64,000 nt of DNA from an uncultured Gammaproteobacteria bacterium (GTDB lineage Bacteria > Pseudomonadota > Gammaproteobacteria > HK1), in assembly GCA_958295465.1 (NCBI GenBank), contig OY282353.1:1240001-1304000 (forward strand), in the 5' to 3' direction. The notes beneath the pieces were generated by a model. It was not told the origin of the DNA. It searched no databases and was given only the letters and a program-made list of their open reading frames with translations. The translations under genes and the position numbers were made by a program. Positions within the stretch are counted from its first letter, which is position 1. Each line of letters starts with the position of its first letter. Shown here in pieces: positions 36,369-45,750 of the stretch.

Positions 36369-37097
36369 TCAGTACCGCCAGTCCTCGTGAGCGAGCGGCG
36401 CGCGATTCAGCTCCTCCCGATGCAGGCGCCATTGCGGCATCAGGCCGTCCATCAGCTCATGGAAGCGCTCGTCGTGGCGCCGCTCCAGGAAATGGACCAT
36501 CTCGTGTACAAGGATGTACTCCAGGCACGTGGCCGCTTTCCTGGCCAGTTCGAGATTCAGCCAGATGCGCCCGGCGTCCGCGTTGCAGGAGCCCCAGCGG
36601 GTCTTCATCCTCCTGATGCGCACGTCGTTGACGACCACCCCGACCCTCGGCCCCCACTTGGCGACGAGCGCCGGCAGCCGGTCGCGGAGCCGGTGTCGAT
36701 ACCATTGACGCAACACGGTTTCCCGGGCGTCCCGGCCGGTGTCCGGGCGGACGCGCAGGATCATCGTCGTGTTGTTGAGCAGACGGACCGCTGGCGGGCC
36801 TTCGTGCTCGATCACGTCGAGCCGGTAGCGCCGGCCCTCGAAGTAATGGCTTTCGCCGGTCACGAATTCCCGCCGGGACTGGCGCTCCTGCCCTTCGAAC
36901 TCGCCCCGGCGCCGGCGGATCCAGGCCAGACGCGAGATGACCGCCAGCCGCACGGCGTCATCGTCGAGGCGGTGCGGCGCCGCCACCCGCACACGACCGT
37001 TCGGCGGGTAGACACCCACGTGCAGGTTCCTGATGTCCTTGCGGACGACCTCCACGGAAATGCCGCGGACGTCGATGTGTCGTCGATCAGTCGCCAT
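36369..37097 (-). CDS. YgjP-like M48-type metallopeptidase
   Basis: The 242-residue protein contains EYILVHEMVHFLERRHDERF, the HExxH zinc motif with a downstream His, and RWGSCNADAGRIWLNLELA, both diagnostic of the YgjP/DUF45 group. ATG 37097 is preferred. It follows hsdR and its duplicated tail on the same strand. YgjP-like genes are often carried at the end of type I restriction operons; the role there is not established. Confidence 0.82.
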   Translation of the reverse strand: MATDRRHIDVRGISVEVVRKDIRNLHVGVYPPNGRVRVAAPHRLDDDAVRLAVISRLAWIRRRRGEFEGQERQSRREFVTGESHYFEGRRYRLDVIEHEGPPAVRLLNNTTMILRVRPDTGRDARETVLRQWYRHRLRDRLPALVAKWGPRVGVVVNDVRIRRMKTRWGSCNADAGRIWLNLELARKAATCLEYILVHEMVHFLERRHDERFHELMDGLMPQWRLHREELNRAPLAHEDWRY

Positions 37098-37147
37098 GCC
37101 GTGCCCTGTCCGCTCGGGATGGGCACGTCCATCGAACCGCGTTCCGT

Positions 37148-37272
37148 CGGCCACGATCAGCAGTCACGTTGCGCCTTGACGATCTCGAAGATCCCGTCCG
37201 CCAGCGCATCGTCCCGGAGCACGGCCCTGATGGCATCGCGGACGGACTTTTCGTTCCTTGAATCCGTTGCCC
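37148..37272 (-). repeat. Decayed tandem copy of hsdR 3' end
   Basis: With a 126-bp period, 37148-37272 repeats 37274-37396: both carry TTGCGCCTTGACGATCTCGA and GTCCGCCAGCGCATCGTCCC. The distal copy reads ALADGIFEIVKAQRDC where hsdR ends ALADRMVEIVKAQRDY. A few extra bases near 37235 break its frame, so it is not coding. Confidence 0.8.
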
Positions 37273-37273
37273 T

Positions 37274-40200
37274 TCAGTAATCACGTTGCGCCTTGACGAT
37301 CTCGACCATCCTGTCCGCCAGCGCATCGTCCCGGAGCACTGCCCTGACGGCGTTGCGGACTTCCCGTTCCTTGAACCGGTTGCCCCGCCAGTCCGCCTTC
37401 CTGACGCTGCGAACGGCATCGTCCACGGCCAGGGCGACGGTCTCGGCCGTGTCGGCGGGGGTGTCCGCCACCTCGTCTTTCAACATCAGGTCTTCCAACC
37501 CCGTGACGTCCTTCAAGTTGTCATACAACGCGCGGCGGGCGGGGCTGTTGACGGCGATCGGATACCGCTCGTCCCCCGGCTGTTGCACCTGCTTCGCCAG
37601 CGCGACGATCCGGGCCAAGTATGCCCGGTAGTCCATCGCCTCCTGCTTGCGCTGGCGGATCAGGGCGTCCAGCAGCTCCGACATCCTCTCGTAGTACCTC
37701 GGGTTGATCGCCATCTCGTCGATGATGATCCGCCGGACGTTGTTCTCGATCGTCTCGGCGACCGCTTCGGGGTGCTTGCGGATGCCCGCGGGCAGAAGTC
37801 CAAGTGCATCCTCCCCACGTTCGACGACGAGCTGCACGAGCGTCAGATCGTCGAACGCCGAGAGCCGCTCGCTCTCCTCGGCCCGGATGTACGCATCGAG
37901 CAGATGCCGCATGGCCGGCTCGTACATCTTCATGTCGACGTAGTCGCCGCTGGCGAGCTTGATCTCCTTGCGCACCTGCTCGTAGTGCTCGACCTCGGCC
38001 CGGACCTCCTGCGCCTCGGCCTCGGAGTAGCCGGCCTCCCGCATCTCGTTGGCCAGGTTGGCCCAGGCCCGCAGCAACGCCGCGGCGATCCTGTAGAGCG
38101 TCACGCGCTTGGGTTCGTTGTCCTTGAGCTGCCCGACGTCGCCGCTCTCCGCGGCGCAGAAGAAGCGCAGGTAGGCGGCGGTGTCGCGCGGCGGCTCCAC
38201 CGGCTCGCACAGCGCCTTGATCTGCTCGCGGACCTCCTCGAGACGGTCCCGGCCCTTCTGCAACCGGTTCTTGAGCAGCCCTGCGACGTCTTCCGCGTCG
38301 TAGCCGTCGAACGCCTCGCCGGTGTAGTCCGCGATGGACTGCTCCAGCGACCGGAACAGATCCTTGTAGTCGATGACGTAGCCGTATTCCTTGTCCTCGC
38401 CGTCGAGGCGGTTGACCCGGCAGATCGCCTGGAACAGGCCGTGGTCCCGCATCTGCTTGTCGATGTAGAGGCAGGTCGCCGGCGGGGCGTCGAAGCCGGT
38501 CAGCAGCTTGTCCACCACGATCAGGAGCTTCATCCGCCCCGGCTCCTCCACGAAACGCTTCTTCACTTCCAACTCGAAGCGCTCCACCTTGTGCATCGCC
38601 GCCTCTTCCGGTTCGTTGAAATGCGCTGCGAGCATCTTTCGATAGACGTCGTACTGGCGCAGCTTCTCGGTGAGCCCTTCGCCGGTCTCCTCGCCCTTGA
38701 GGTCCGATGCGGCCGGCCGGTAGGAAGTGACGATGGCGCACCTGCCCTTCAGATCCGTCCTGTCGAACATTTCGAAGATGCGGCAGGCCGAGTAGATGCT
38801 GTCGGAGACGAACAGCGCGTTGCCGCGCCCGCTCTTCAGCCGGTCGCGCGTCTCCATGTCGAGCAGGACGTCGGCGACGATCTTCTCCAGCCGATCCCGC
38901 GAGCTCAGCACCTTCCGCATCGTGCCCCAGCGCTGCTTGATCTGGGCCTTCGCGACGTCGCTCAATCCCCGGGTCTTCGACTCGAACCACCGATCGATCC
39001 GGTCTTCGGAAGTGAGGTTCTGATCGACGTCGCGCGCCTCGTAGCGCAGGTCCAGCACCACGCCGTCGCTCACCGCCTCGTCGTACTTGTAGGTGTGGAT
39101 GTACGGCCCGAAGGTCTCGATGCTGCGCTGCTTGTCGTCCTTGAGCAGCGGCGTCCCGGTGAAACCGATCGGCATCGCGTCCGGGAGCAGCTCCTTCATC
39201 GCCTCGTGCAGCTTCCCGGACTGGGTGCGGTGGCACTCGTCCACGAAGACGAACATCCGCCCCCTGGCGTGGAACCCCTTGGGCAGATGGCCGCGGAGGT
39301 CCGTGACAAAGGCGTCGACGTCGCCTTCCTCCGCCGTGCCGAACTTGTGGATCAGCGAGCCGATCAGCCATTCGTCGCCGGCGTCGAGCGCACGCACGAG
39401 GTCGGCGCCGCTGCTGGTGCGGCGGATGGCCTCGCCGACGCCCTTGAAGACCCGCTCGATCTGTTCGTCCAGCTCGGTGCGGTCGGTGACGATCAGCACC
39501 CGGCCGCCAGCTACGTGCTCGCGGATCCACTTCGCGAGCCAGACCATGGTCAGGCTCTTGCCGCTGCCCTGGGTATGCCAGACGATCCCGCCCTCGCGGC
39601 GCCGGATGCGCGCCTGCGCCGCCCGCACCCCGAAGTACTGATTGTGGCGGCAGGTCTTCCTGACGCCCGCATCGAAGACCATGAAGTCGTGCACGATCTC
39701 GAGCAGCCGCTCCCTGGCGCAGAGTTGGCCCAGCTCCCGGAGCAGCGGATTGTCCCCGGCGGCCGGGTGGGCGTCGGCTTCCTTCCAGCGCAGCCAGTGC
39801 TTCTCCGGCGTCTCGATCACGCCGTAGCGCAACCCCTCGGTGTCGTTGCCCGCCATCACGAGCTGCACGGTGGCGTAGAAGGGGCGGATGAACTCTTTCT
39901 TCTGGCTGTCGAGGTTCTGGCGGATCCCCTCGCTCACCGACACCGTGGAGCGCTTCAACTCCAGCACGCCCAGGGCGATGCCGTTGACGTAGAGCACGAG
40001 GTCCGGCCGCCTGGCGTTCTCCCCGGTGACGGTCACCTCCTCCGCGATGGCGAAATCGTTGCCGCCGGGGTTCGACCAATCGATCGGCCGGACGGTGACC
40101 GTCTTCTCTCCGGCGCCCGGCTGGACCTTTACCCCGTAGCGGAGCAGGCCGTAGACCTCGCGGTTGGCGTCGTAGAGGGTCTTGCTGCCGCCGAGCGCGG

Positions 40201-40408
40201 CGGCCTTGCGCAGTTCGCGCAGCGTCTTGCCGATGATCCTGCGGTTGTGGCCCTGGCGCTCGAGGAAGTCGGCGAGCAACGTTTCTTCGACGTTGGCGTT
40301 GCCGGGGCGGCTCGTCCAGTCGCCGAGGCAGGCATAGCCGAGCGCGTCGCGGAAGAACGCGACCACGCGCCGCTGCGTATGAATCTCCCGCAGGCCGACG
40401 AGGCTCAC
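37274..40408 (-). CDS. hsdR: Type I restriction enzyme R subunit
   Basis: The 1044-residue protein has the N-terminal nuclease with RRPDLVLYVNG and GVLELKRS near 136-152, motor domain Walker A TQGSGKSLTMVWLA near 283, the DEAD-like box DECHRTQSG near 390, and motif VI AICRVNRLDGEDKEYG. It is the ATP-driven translocating and cleaving subunit working with HsdM and HsdS encoded upstream. Its ATG overlaps the stop of the AlbA_2 gene (ATGA, 40405-40408). The ending KAQRDY is tandemly repeated just downstream. Confidence 0.92.
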   Translation of the reverse strand: MSLVGLREIHTQRRVVAFFRDALGYACLGDWTSRPGNANVEETLLADFLERQGHNRRIIGKTLRELRKAAALGGSKTLYDANREVYGLLRYGVKVQPGAGEKTVTVRPIDWSNPGGNDFAIAEEVTVTGENARRPDLVLYVNGIALGVLELKRSTVSVSEGIRQNLDSQKKEFIRPFYATVQLVMAGNDTEGLRYGVIETPEKHWLRWKEADAHPAAGDNPLLRELGQLCARERLLEIVHDFMVFDAGVRKTCRHNQYFGVRAAQARIRRREGGIVWHTQGSGKSLTMVWLAKWIREHVAGGRVLIVTDRTELDEQIERVFKGVGEAIRRTSSGADLVRALDAGDEWLIGSLIHKFGTAEEGDVDAFVTDLRGHLPKGFHARGRMFVFVDECHRTQSGKLHEAMKELLPDAMPIGFTGTPLLKDDKQRSIETFGPYIHTYKYDEAVSDGVVLDLRYEARDVDQNLTSEDRIDRWFESKTRGLSDVAKAQIKQRWGTMRKVLSSRDRLEKIVADVLLDMETRDRLKSGRGNALFVSDSIYSACRIFEMFDRTDLKGRCAIVTSYRPAASDLKGEETGEGLTEKLRQYDVYRKMLAAHFNEPEEAAMHKVERFELEVKKRFVEEPGRMKLLIVVDKLLTGFDAPPATCLYIDKQMRDHGLFQAICRVNRLDGEDKEYGYVIDYKDLFRSLEQSIADYTGEAFDGYDAEDVAGLLKNRLQKGRDRLEEVREQIKALCEPVEPPRDTAAYLRFFCAAESGDVGQLKDNEPKRVTLYRIAAALLRAWANLANEMREAGYSEAEAQEVRAEVEHYEQVRKEIKLASGDYVDMKMYEPAMRHLLDAYIRAEESERLSAFDDLTLVQLVVERGEDALGLLPAGIRKHPEAVAETIENNVRRIIIDEMAINPRYYERMSELLDALIRQRKQEAMDYRAYLARIVALAKQVQQPGDERYPIAVNSPARRALYDNLKDVTGLEDLMLKDEVADTPADTAETVALAVDDAVRSVRKADWRGNRFKEREVRNAVRAVLRDDALADRMVEIVKAQRDY

Positions 40409-42195
40409 TTCAATACCTCCCAGCGGCCTGCCTTCGTCGCCCCGACATGCCGGATGACTCCGGCGGTTCGCAGCTTGTCCAAATGGTACTTGACCCCATC
40501 CGGGGTAATGCCGACACGTTCCGCAAGCAGCCGTCGAGTGATCCCGGGCTTGGCCTTGAGCAGGGCCAGAATCCGTTCTTGGGTAGTCCCCTCGATTTCT
40601 TGGGTAGTGGCTTCGGTTTCTTGGGTAGCCGCCCCGCTATCTTCTTGGGTAGTCGTCTCGATTTCTTGGGTAGTGATCCCGGTTTCTTGGGTAGTGGCCT
40701 CGATTTCCTGGGTAGTGATCCCAGTTTCTTGGGTAGTGGCTTCGATTTCTTGGGTAGCCGGCCCGCCATCTTCTTGGGTAGTGATCCCAGTTTCTTGGGT
40801 AGTGGCTTCGATTTCTTGGGTAGCCGGCCCGCCATCTTCTTGGGTAGTGATCCCGGTTTCTTGGGTAGTGGCTTCGGTTTCTTGGGTAGCCGGCCCGCCA
40901 TCTTCTTGGGTAGTGATCCCGGTTTCTTGGGTAGTGGCTTCGGTTTCTTGGGTAGCCGCCCCGCCATCTTCTTGGGTAGTGGCTTCAATCGCACTCTCAG
41001 GTCCTATCCTGATCTCTCCGGATCCGTTGCGCTTCGGGCCGGAACCATCAGCCGAAGCGTGTTTCGTGAGGGAATCGGCCGTCCTCTGGTACTCGGTGGA
41101 ATACGGAAACTCCAACCATAGCCCGCCGCCAGGCTCGATTTTCCACTCCGGCGCCGGAGTGCCCGCCGTCTCGCACGCATGGGCGATCCGCCGGATACCC
41201 CGCCCCCATGCCTCGATCATCCCGGCCCGGAAGAACGCATAGGCGATCCCGGGGTTGTGAGGTCTCGAAGAATGTTCCCCGGTGAGTTGTTCCACGGACC
41301 AATCCGGCGGCAACTGTCCGGGGTTCCACAGCGTGATCCGGTGGTCGTACACGCGAATCTGAATGGGGGACGTACTGGCGTAATCCCGATGAATCACGGC
41401 GTTGATCACCGCCTCGCGCATGGCTTCCTTCGGCACGGGGAAGGTCTCTACCCGATAGATGCCATCGTAGGAAATCAATGCCTTGGTATATTTGGAGTAG
41501 AGAAGATCCATCGCCCGATCCACCTGCGCAAACAGATCTCCTTCGATGACGTCCTGGTACAGCAACTCGGGGCCGCGAAAATAGCCAATCTTGACGTAAG
41601 CTTCCCTCACGAAGCGCCCCGGAGCAGGATGGAAAAGCAGCACCGCAGCTCGCTTCAGGTATTCTCCCTCCCGCAGTCGGAGCTTTTCGATCACCTCGGC
41701 GTCGGATTCGTCCAGAATGTCCTGCGACAGCCGTTCGCTGTCGGCGGCACGGCGGCGGAAGCTCTCCAGCGTGCGACCGTCCAGATCTTTGAGACCGACC
41801 CCCGGCATCGGCACGTCGTCCCAGGTCCTTCCGTACTTTTGCAGCAGAAAGCGGCTCAACGCCGCGCCTCGAAGCACCTGCTTGGTGCTGCCGCTCCGGT
41901 AATGGAATTCGCCCTTGTAACTGATCGGATTGGGGTAAGGATCGACGACGATTTCCAGGTATTCCACACCGCCTTCGGATTTGAGGTTCACTTCCACGAC
42001 AATGCCGAGAAGCGCCTGGATCTTGTTGGGAACATCTTCGAGAAGTTGGAGAATGTTCTTCACTCCAACGACTTCACCCCGGTCGTTTCTGCCGATTTCC
42101 AGCACACCACCTTGCGCGTTGGCGAATCCACAAATCCATTTCAGATACTCGTCACGCCACGACCGCTTCCATTCGACGTTCTGATTTTCGTTCAT
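40405..42195 (-). CDS. AlbA_2-domain ATP-binding transcriptional regulator with TTQE repeats
   Basis: The 596-residue protein starts MNENQNVEWKRSWRDEYLKW, the AlbA_2 (divergent AAA-4) domain, and has a GHKL-type ATPase segment (REAVINAVIHRDY ... GIEAWGRGIRR-like). About 20 in-frame 7-residue TTQExxx units fill residues ~400-540, and a winged helix closes the chain (LLAERVGITPDGVKYHLDKL). ATG 42195 aligns with the family start. It sits between the DUF1828 group and hsdR; a regulatory role in the restriction operon is plausible but inferred. Repeat number probably varies. Confidence 0.8.
   Translation of the reverse strand: MNENQNVEWKRSWRDEYLKWICGFANAQGGVLEIGRNDRGEVVGVKNILQLLEDVPNKIQALLGIVVEVNLKSEGGVEYLEIVVDPYPNPISYKGEFHYRSGSTKQVLRGAALSRFLLQKYGRTWDDVPMPGVGLKDLDGRTLESFRRRAADSERLSQDILDESDAEVIEKLRLREGEYLKRAAVLLFHPAPGRFVREAYVKIGYFRGPELLYQDVIEGDLFAQVDRAMDLLYSKYTKALISYDGIYRVETFPVPKEAMREAVINAVIHRDYASTSPIQIRVYDHRITLWNPGQLPPDWSVEQLTGEHSSRPHNPGIAYAFFRAGMIEAWGRGIRRIAHACETAGTPAPEWKIEPGGGLWLEFPYSTEYQRTADSLTKHASADGSGPKRNGSGEIRIGPESAIEATTQEDGGAATQETEATTQETGITTQEDGGPATQETEATTQETGITTQEDGGPATQEIEATTQETGITTQEDGGPATQEIEATTQETGITTQEIEATTQETGITTQEIETTTQEDSGAATQETEATTQEIEGTTQERILALLKAKPGITRRLLAERVGITPDGVKYHLDKLRTAGVIRHVGATKAGRWEVLK
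40580..40990 (-). repeat. Coding 21-bp tandem repeat array (VNTR)
   Basis: About 20 units of 21 bp each contain TCTTGGGTAGT (plus strand) and translate as T/A-T-Q-E-x-x-x. Units are grouped in a higher-order period of 63 bp (TTQETGI, TTQEDGG, PATQExEA). The multiple of three keeps the frame whatever the copy number. Confidence 0.9.
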
Positions 42196-42232
42196 GACAT
42201 GATGCCTCTTATAGAGAAGTCTCGACTGTAAT

Positions 42233-42805
42233 TTACTGACGAAGACATCTCCTGGAGCATCCGCTATCGTCGTTCGGCTCTGTACCTCGATCACCGCGTA
42301 CAGGTTTCCCGCCGGCCGAATTCATGTTTCTTGCGTCTCCACCCTTCGATGCGGTCAATACGGCCTTCCCTCTGGCTGTCAGCCGGTACTTCTGCAAAGG
42401 GCTTCTCGGTGTATCGGGAACGGTCATTTCCAGCAACCCCCTGTTCAGGAACCGTTCAAGCCGTCTTCTGAAATCGCCCGTCCGACGCGAATAACCCGCG
42501 GCTGCCAGCAACTCTTCACCAGGAACGGCTTCCCGGTCGCACGCTCGCAGCATGGCGGCGTACTTGGTTGACAGTAACGCTCGGCCCCCGGCATGGCCTG
42601 CTTGGCCCCTGGCGGCATGGCCTGCTTGGCCCCCGGCGGCATGGCCTGCTTGGCCCCCGGCGGCTTGGTGGCCCTCGGCATGGCCTGCTTGATCCCCGGC
42701 ATGATCGGCGAGAGCCGCCCGGTGAACGGTTGTCAGGAATCCATCGGTAACGGCGAACTGCGGTTCCGGCAAACCTGCCTCGACACATCGGCGGATCATG
42801 TCCAT
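42233..42805 (-). CDS. Truncated AlbA_2-type protein, C-terminal half, with Gly-Gln-Ala repeats
   Basis: The frame (190 aa) begins MDMIRRCVEAGLPEPQFAVT, which in full-length relatives is the end of the ATPase domain. It continues through an alanine/glycine/glutamine repeat region (AAGGQAGHA units, residues about 35-75) into a winged-helix-like domain, LERFLNRGLLEMTVPDTPRS with QKYRLTARGKAVL. The first 350 or so residues of the family are missing. It lies 9 bp after the DUF1828 stop, in operon. It may still be made as a small DNA-binding protein. Confidence 0.5.
   Translation of the reverse strand: MDMIRRCVEAGLPEPQFAVTDGFLTTVHRAALADHAGDQAGHAEGHQAAGGQAGHAAGGQAGHAARGQAGHAGGRALLSTKYAAMLRACDREAVPGEELLAAAGYSRRTGDFRRRLERFLNRGLLEMTVPDTPRSPLQKYRLTARGKAVLTASKGGDARNMNSAGGKPVRGDRGTEPNDDSGCSRRCLRQ
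42590..42695 (-). repeat. Coding 24-bp tandem repeat
   Basis: Four to five imperfect units of GGCATGGCCTGCTTGGCCCC-type sequence (24 bp) lie inside the truncated regulator frame, again a multiple of three. Confidence 0.8.
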
Positions 42806-42814
42806 GATCTCCGA

Positions 42815-43612
42815 TCAATCCTGTCTTGAGTCGAATTCATTTGTGATGCTCTCACCCAGAAAACGCATGATCCTGTCGCGATTCGCGGTGAGGCTGGAGA
42901 ACTGTTTTTCACAGACGTCGCTGAAACGCGCCAACACCTTCCGGTTGATCGACTCCTGATCCTCGAAGATGGCCAGGGAGCGAAACGAAACATTCCATTT
43001 TTCGAACCGGAGCAGTGCAATCGTGGCGTCACGGGTTCTGTCGTCGTTGGCAAGGGCGTGAACAAAAAGCGGGCGGGCCATACCGTTGATTCGGCAATCT
43101 ACCATGTATTTTCCTTGGGGATCGTGCTCGGGATCGCTCCAATTGAAGGATCTGCGTTCTTCCGGGGCAGCTTCACTCAACAAGGCCCGAAAGTCCTCCA
43201 TAAACGTGGAGCGTGCCCGTTCCCGCGACAGGTACGATACATCGGAGATCTTGAGAAGTGCCTGTACAAAGGAGTACAGCGCATCACCATAACGTTCATC
43301 CGGCACTTCGATCAGCAACTCTCCATCACGATCCTCGACTCGGAACGTGGACAACGTGTTGGAGATGATCTTCTGGCGGGTACCTTTATAAATATCCGAT
43401 TCATCAATATCGTATGTGAGTCGCATGTAAGTATGCGCTTCGTCGGAAAGCACCCACCGCGTTTTTTCTTTTTTCAGAACGATTGAGAGGTGATCGCCAT
43501 CCTCGAACAGGAAAGGAGTGAACACCCGGAAACGGTCCACGCCTTCGCTTGCCAGCCGGATTTTCTCGGAATCTTTCTCGTGAAAATCACGCTCCATGGT
43601 TTCCATGTACAT
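42815..43612 (-). CDS. DUF1828 domain protein
   Basis: The 265-residue protein contains [20 protein letters not shown] and [18 protein letters not shown], matching the N-terminal DUF1828 core, and a C-terminal PD-like segment [20 protein letters not shown]. These proteins are often found in mobile or defence neighbourhoods with a DUF6978-type partner. Its ATG lies 3 bp after the frameshifted partner gene. Function unknown. Codon usage is visibly less GC-rich than the surrounding core genes. Confidence 0.7.
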   Translation of the reverse strand: MYMETMERDFHEKDSEKIRLASEGVDRFRVFTPFLFEDGDHLSIVLKKEKTRWVLSDEAHTYMRLTYDIDESDIYKGTRQKIISNTLSTFRVEDRDGELLIEVPDERYGDALYSFVQALLKISDVSYLSRERARSTFMEDFRALLSEAAPEERRSFNWSDPEHDPQGKYMVDCRINGMARPLFVHALANDDRTRDATIALLRFEKWNVSFRSLAIFEDQESINRKVLARFSDVCEKQFSSLTANRDRIMRFLGESITNEFDSRQD

Positions 43613-43615
43613 TGC

Positions 43616-44099
43616 CTACCCCTCCGCGAACATGTCACGTTGAGCTCCGTGAGGAACTGCGAGGTTTGCGTCGTCTCTCAAGCAGAGAAAGGCGCCGTCG
43701 AAGTCGTCATAGCGATCAGTTGGATCGGCGTAAGCATCCTCGCGTGTTCCGAGTTCCTGGTATCGCTCCGTCGCAAAATGGATGTGGAAATCATGGAATG
43801 TCACGTTTTCGATGTGGTTGGTATGCTCATGGTTCTTGCCGTTGTAGCGGCGTAGTCGGAACAACTGACTCGATCCGGCGACTCGAATCGCCAGGATAAT
43901 GGAAAAAATCGAACGGATTGATGCGGCTTCTCCTGAAGATAAGACGAAACTCACTCTCCGCGTCACCGGTCAGATCCAGATGTCGTTCGCGGTGGCCGCG
44001 TTTGGGTTTGAGACGAGTTCGAGCGCGCCAGTCTGCCGGCAGAGGCTTGCGTTCCTGTACCAACGACGTGATCTCCTGATCCGAGTACGTGATCGGCAT
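43616..44099 (-). pseudogene. DUF6978-like gene with single-base frameshift
   Basis: The first frame starts MPITYSDQEITSLVQERKPL at 44099 and runs through IFRRSRINPFDF. Homology continues in the next frame as SIILAIRVAGSSQLFRLRRY, then NGKNHEHTNHIENVTFHDFH, to TGA at 43616. The switch falls in a run of six T (about 43900-43905); five would keep one 160-residue protein. It is either a mutation, a phase-variable tract or a sequencing error. The family name is from memory and less certain than the frameshift. Confidence 0.6.
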
Positions 44100-44102
44100 G
44101 GG

Positions 44103-45407
44103 CTACTCCGTCATGAGAAGCCGTATTCGGCCCGTAAGAAGTTGCTGCATCATGCCTTGCTTGAGGGCACGGGTCTTGTCGCGGCGCCGTTCCAGTGTGG
44201 CAATCTCGGCGTCCATGTCAAAGAGGATCGCGGCAATCTCGGTTTGCTCCTCAATTGGCGGAAGATCGATCTGGATCTGGGCCAAATTACGAGTGTTTAT
44301 ATGAACGACTGCGTCGCCTTGGCCCATCCGCGCTTTTTGTCTTGCTACCGTGGGTTGGTTCATCATATAGCCCAGATAGAGCGAATTCTGTCCCAAAGGT
44401 GTCAATACCACGACATCTCCGCCTGCATAGGCTGGTTCGTCGCCAAGATAGGCTGCACATCGGCCGATTTCCTCCGAAGTTTCACCCGATCCAGCAAATA
44501 GCAGATCACCTGTTTTAACCGGCAAGGCCGTCTGAGCGATAGATGAAGGGATACGTGCTACTGCGTTCAAGATATAGTTTTCATATCTCGTATATAATTC
44601 TCCATAGCGAATACATGAATAGCCTGTACTGGAAACATCCTCACGCTTGATTCCACGTCCTTTCAAAAAAGAACCGAGTCTCCCCAACTGCTTCGTCTCC
44701 CACTCTCCACTGAATCCCGGCAGTCGGATCTTTCCGGTCAGCAGTTGCTGCATGGTGGCCTGCTTGATGGCCTGCTTTTTGACGATCAGATTTTCCAGAG
44801 AGAAGAGCAAGTCGTCAACGTCCGACAATGCTTCTGCGATAGCGAGTTGTTCATCAGGCGGAGGAACCGGTAACGGTATCAACTCCAACTTCTCTTTGGG
44901 CAGATGTGCTATGCTTGTTTGAGTGACGTAGTTCGCCAGACACCCGGTCGACGCCCACAGTTGTAGCAGAGACAACATTAGATAAACGACATAGCTGCCT
45001 GTGGGTCTGAGGCGATGTAGAGCCTTTTGGTGAAAGCATTCTGGAATGAGATCGTTCCAGATCGCGGCACGCCCTATTTCACCGCCTTCGCAAACGAGCA
45101 GATCACCTCGTCTGAGACGAAACCGCCGTACTTCCGATGGAATCATTGGAACTGTAACCATATCATCCAGGACAATCTGTCTCCATTGAACGGCTCGATT
45201 GCCGATGTATGGTTTAGGTGTTCCAACGTTCTTGGCTGCGTCAAGCATCTTGCCAAGCTGAACTGTGAATTCTGCACCGACCGATGACACACCCCAGTCT
45301 TGAGGAATCACCCCTGCCTCGGTGCGCTTGTAACCGGCGGGAACATCTGCCACTGGCGCACTGCCCGCCAGCGAGCCGTTCATCTCGGCTTGCCCCCGAT
45401 CATCCAT
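44103..45407 (-). CDS. hsdS: Type I restriction enzyme specificity subunit
   Basis: The 434-residue protein has two target-recognition domains, each followed by a conserved helix: LPVPPPDEQLAIAEALSDVD with KKQAIKQATMQQLLTGKIRL, and LPPIEEQTEIAAILFDMD with ALKQGMMQQLLTGRIRL. It sets the DNA sequence for HsdM and HsdR. ATG 45407 overlaps the end of the DUF1016 remnant by 8 bp. The first target domain differs in base composition from hsdM and hsdR, as is usual for swapped specificity modules. Confidence 0.9.
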   Translation of the reverse strand: MDDRGQAEMNGSLAGSAPVADVPAGYKRTEAGVIPQDWGVSSVGAEFTVQLGKMLDAAKNVGTPKPYIGNRAVQWRQIVLDDMVTVPMIPSEVRRFRLRRGDLLVCEGGEIGRAAIWNDLIPECFHQKALHRLRPTGSYVVYLMLSLLQLWASTGCLANYVTQTSIAHLPKEKLELIPLPVPPPDEQLAIAEALSDVDDLLFSLENLIVKKQAIKQATMQQLLTGKIRLPGFSGEWETKQLGRLGSFLKGRGIKREDVSSTGYSCIRYGELYTRYENYILNAVARIPSSIAQTALPVKTGDLLFAGSGETSEEIGRCAAYLGDEPAYAGGDVVVLTPLGQNSLYLGYMMNQPTVARQKARMGQGDAVVHINTRNLAQIQIDLPPIEEQTEIAAILFDMDAEIATLERRRDKTRALKQGMMQQLLTGRIRLLMTE

Positions 45408-45708
45408 CAGTTGCGATCTCCCGAAGCCCGCCAAGTTCTTGCTGGATGCTCTCCAGTTGCGCCTTCAACTTCTGTTTCGAAAGCAGATGGGGTTGGTATT
45501 GCGAGACGTAGATGTTGGCGTCTTGCGACAGCGTCAGTTCCGCCACGGCGTCGTTCGTGCTGCCGCATAGGACGATGCCAACGGTTGGCAGTTCGGCATC
45601 GGTCTTCACGTAGCGGTCGAAGGAGTAGACGTACATCTGCATCTCGCCCAGGTGCTGATGGGTCGGTTCGCCGCGCGTCAGGCCTGTCAGGACGTAACAG
45701 CGCAGCAC
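45400..45708 (-). pseudogene. DUF1016/YhcG-type PD-(D/E)xK protein, C-terminal remnant
   Basis: The frame reads VLRCYVLTGLTRGEPTHQHL, GEMQMYVYSFDRYVKTDAEL and PTVGIVLCGSTNDAVAELTL, the C-terminal third of YhcG-type nucleases commonly lodged in type I restriction operons. The N-terminal DUF1016 domain and the first catalytic residues are missing, and the PIN toxin gene ends 43 bp upstream. Insertion of the toxin-antitoxin pair may have truncated it. Confidence 0.7.
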
Positions 45709-45750
45709 CGTGCTGAAGTCGCAATCAGAGCTTCCATATGATTCTCGTTG

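Noticed and set aside
40580-40990. Regular short repeats suggesting a CRISPR array
   Set aside because: The units are contiguous, 21 bp long, without unique spacers, and are read in frame inside a protein.
37286-41242. 1318-codon open frame on the plus strand
   Set aside because: It is antisense to hsdR and the AlbA_2 gene; high GC third positions keep the opposite frame open. Its translation has no recognisable domains.
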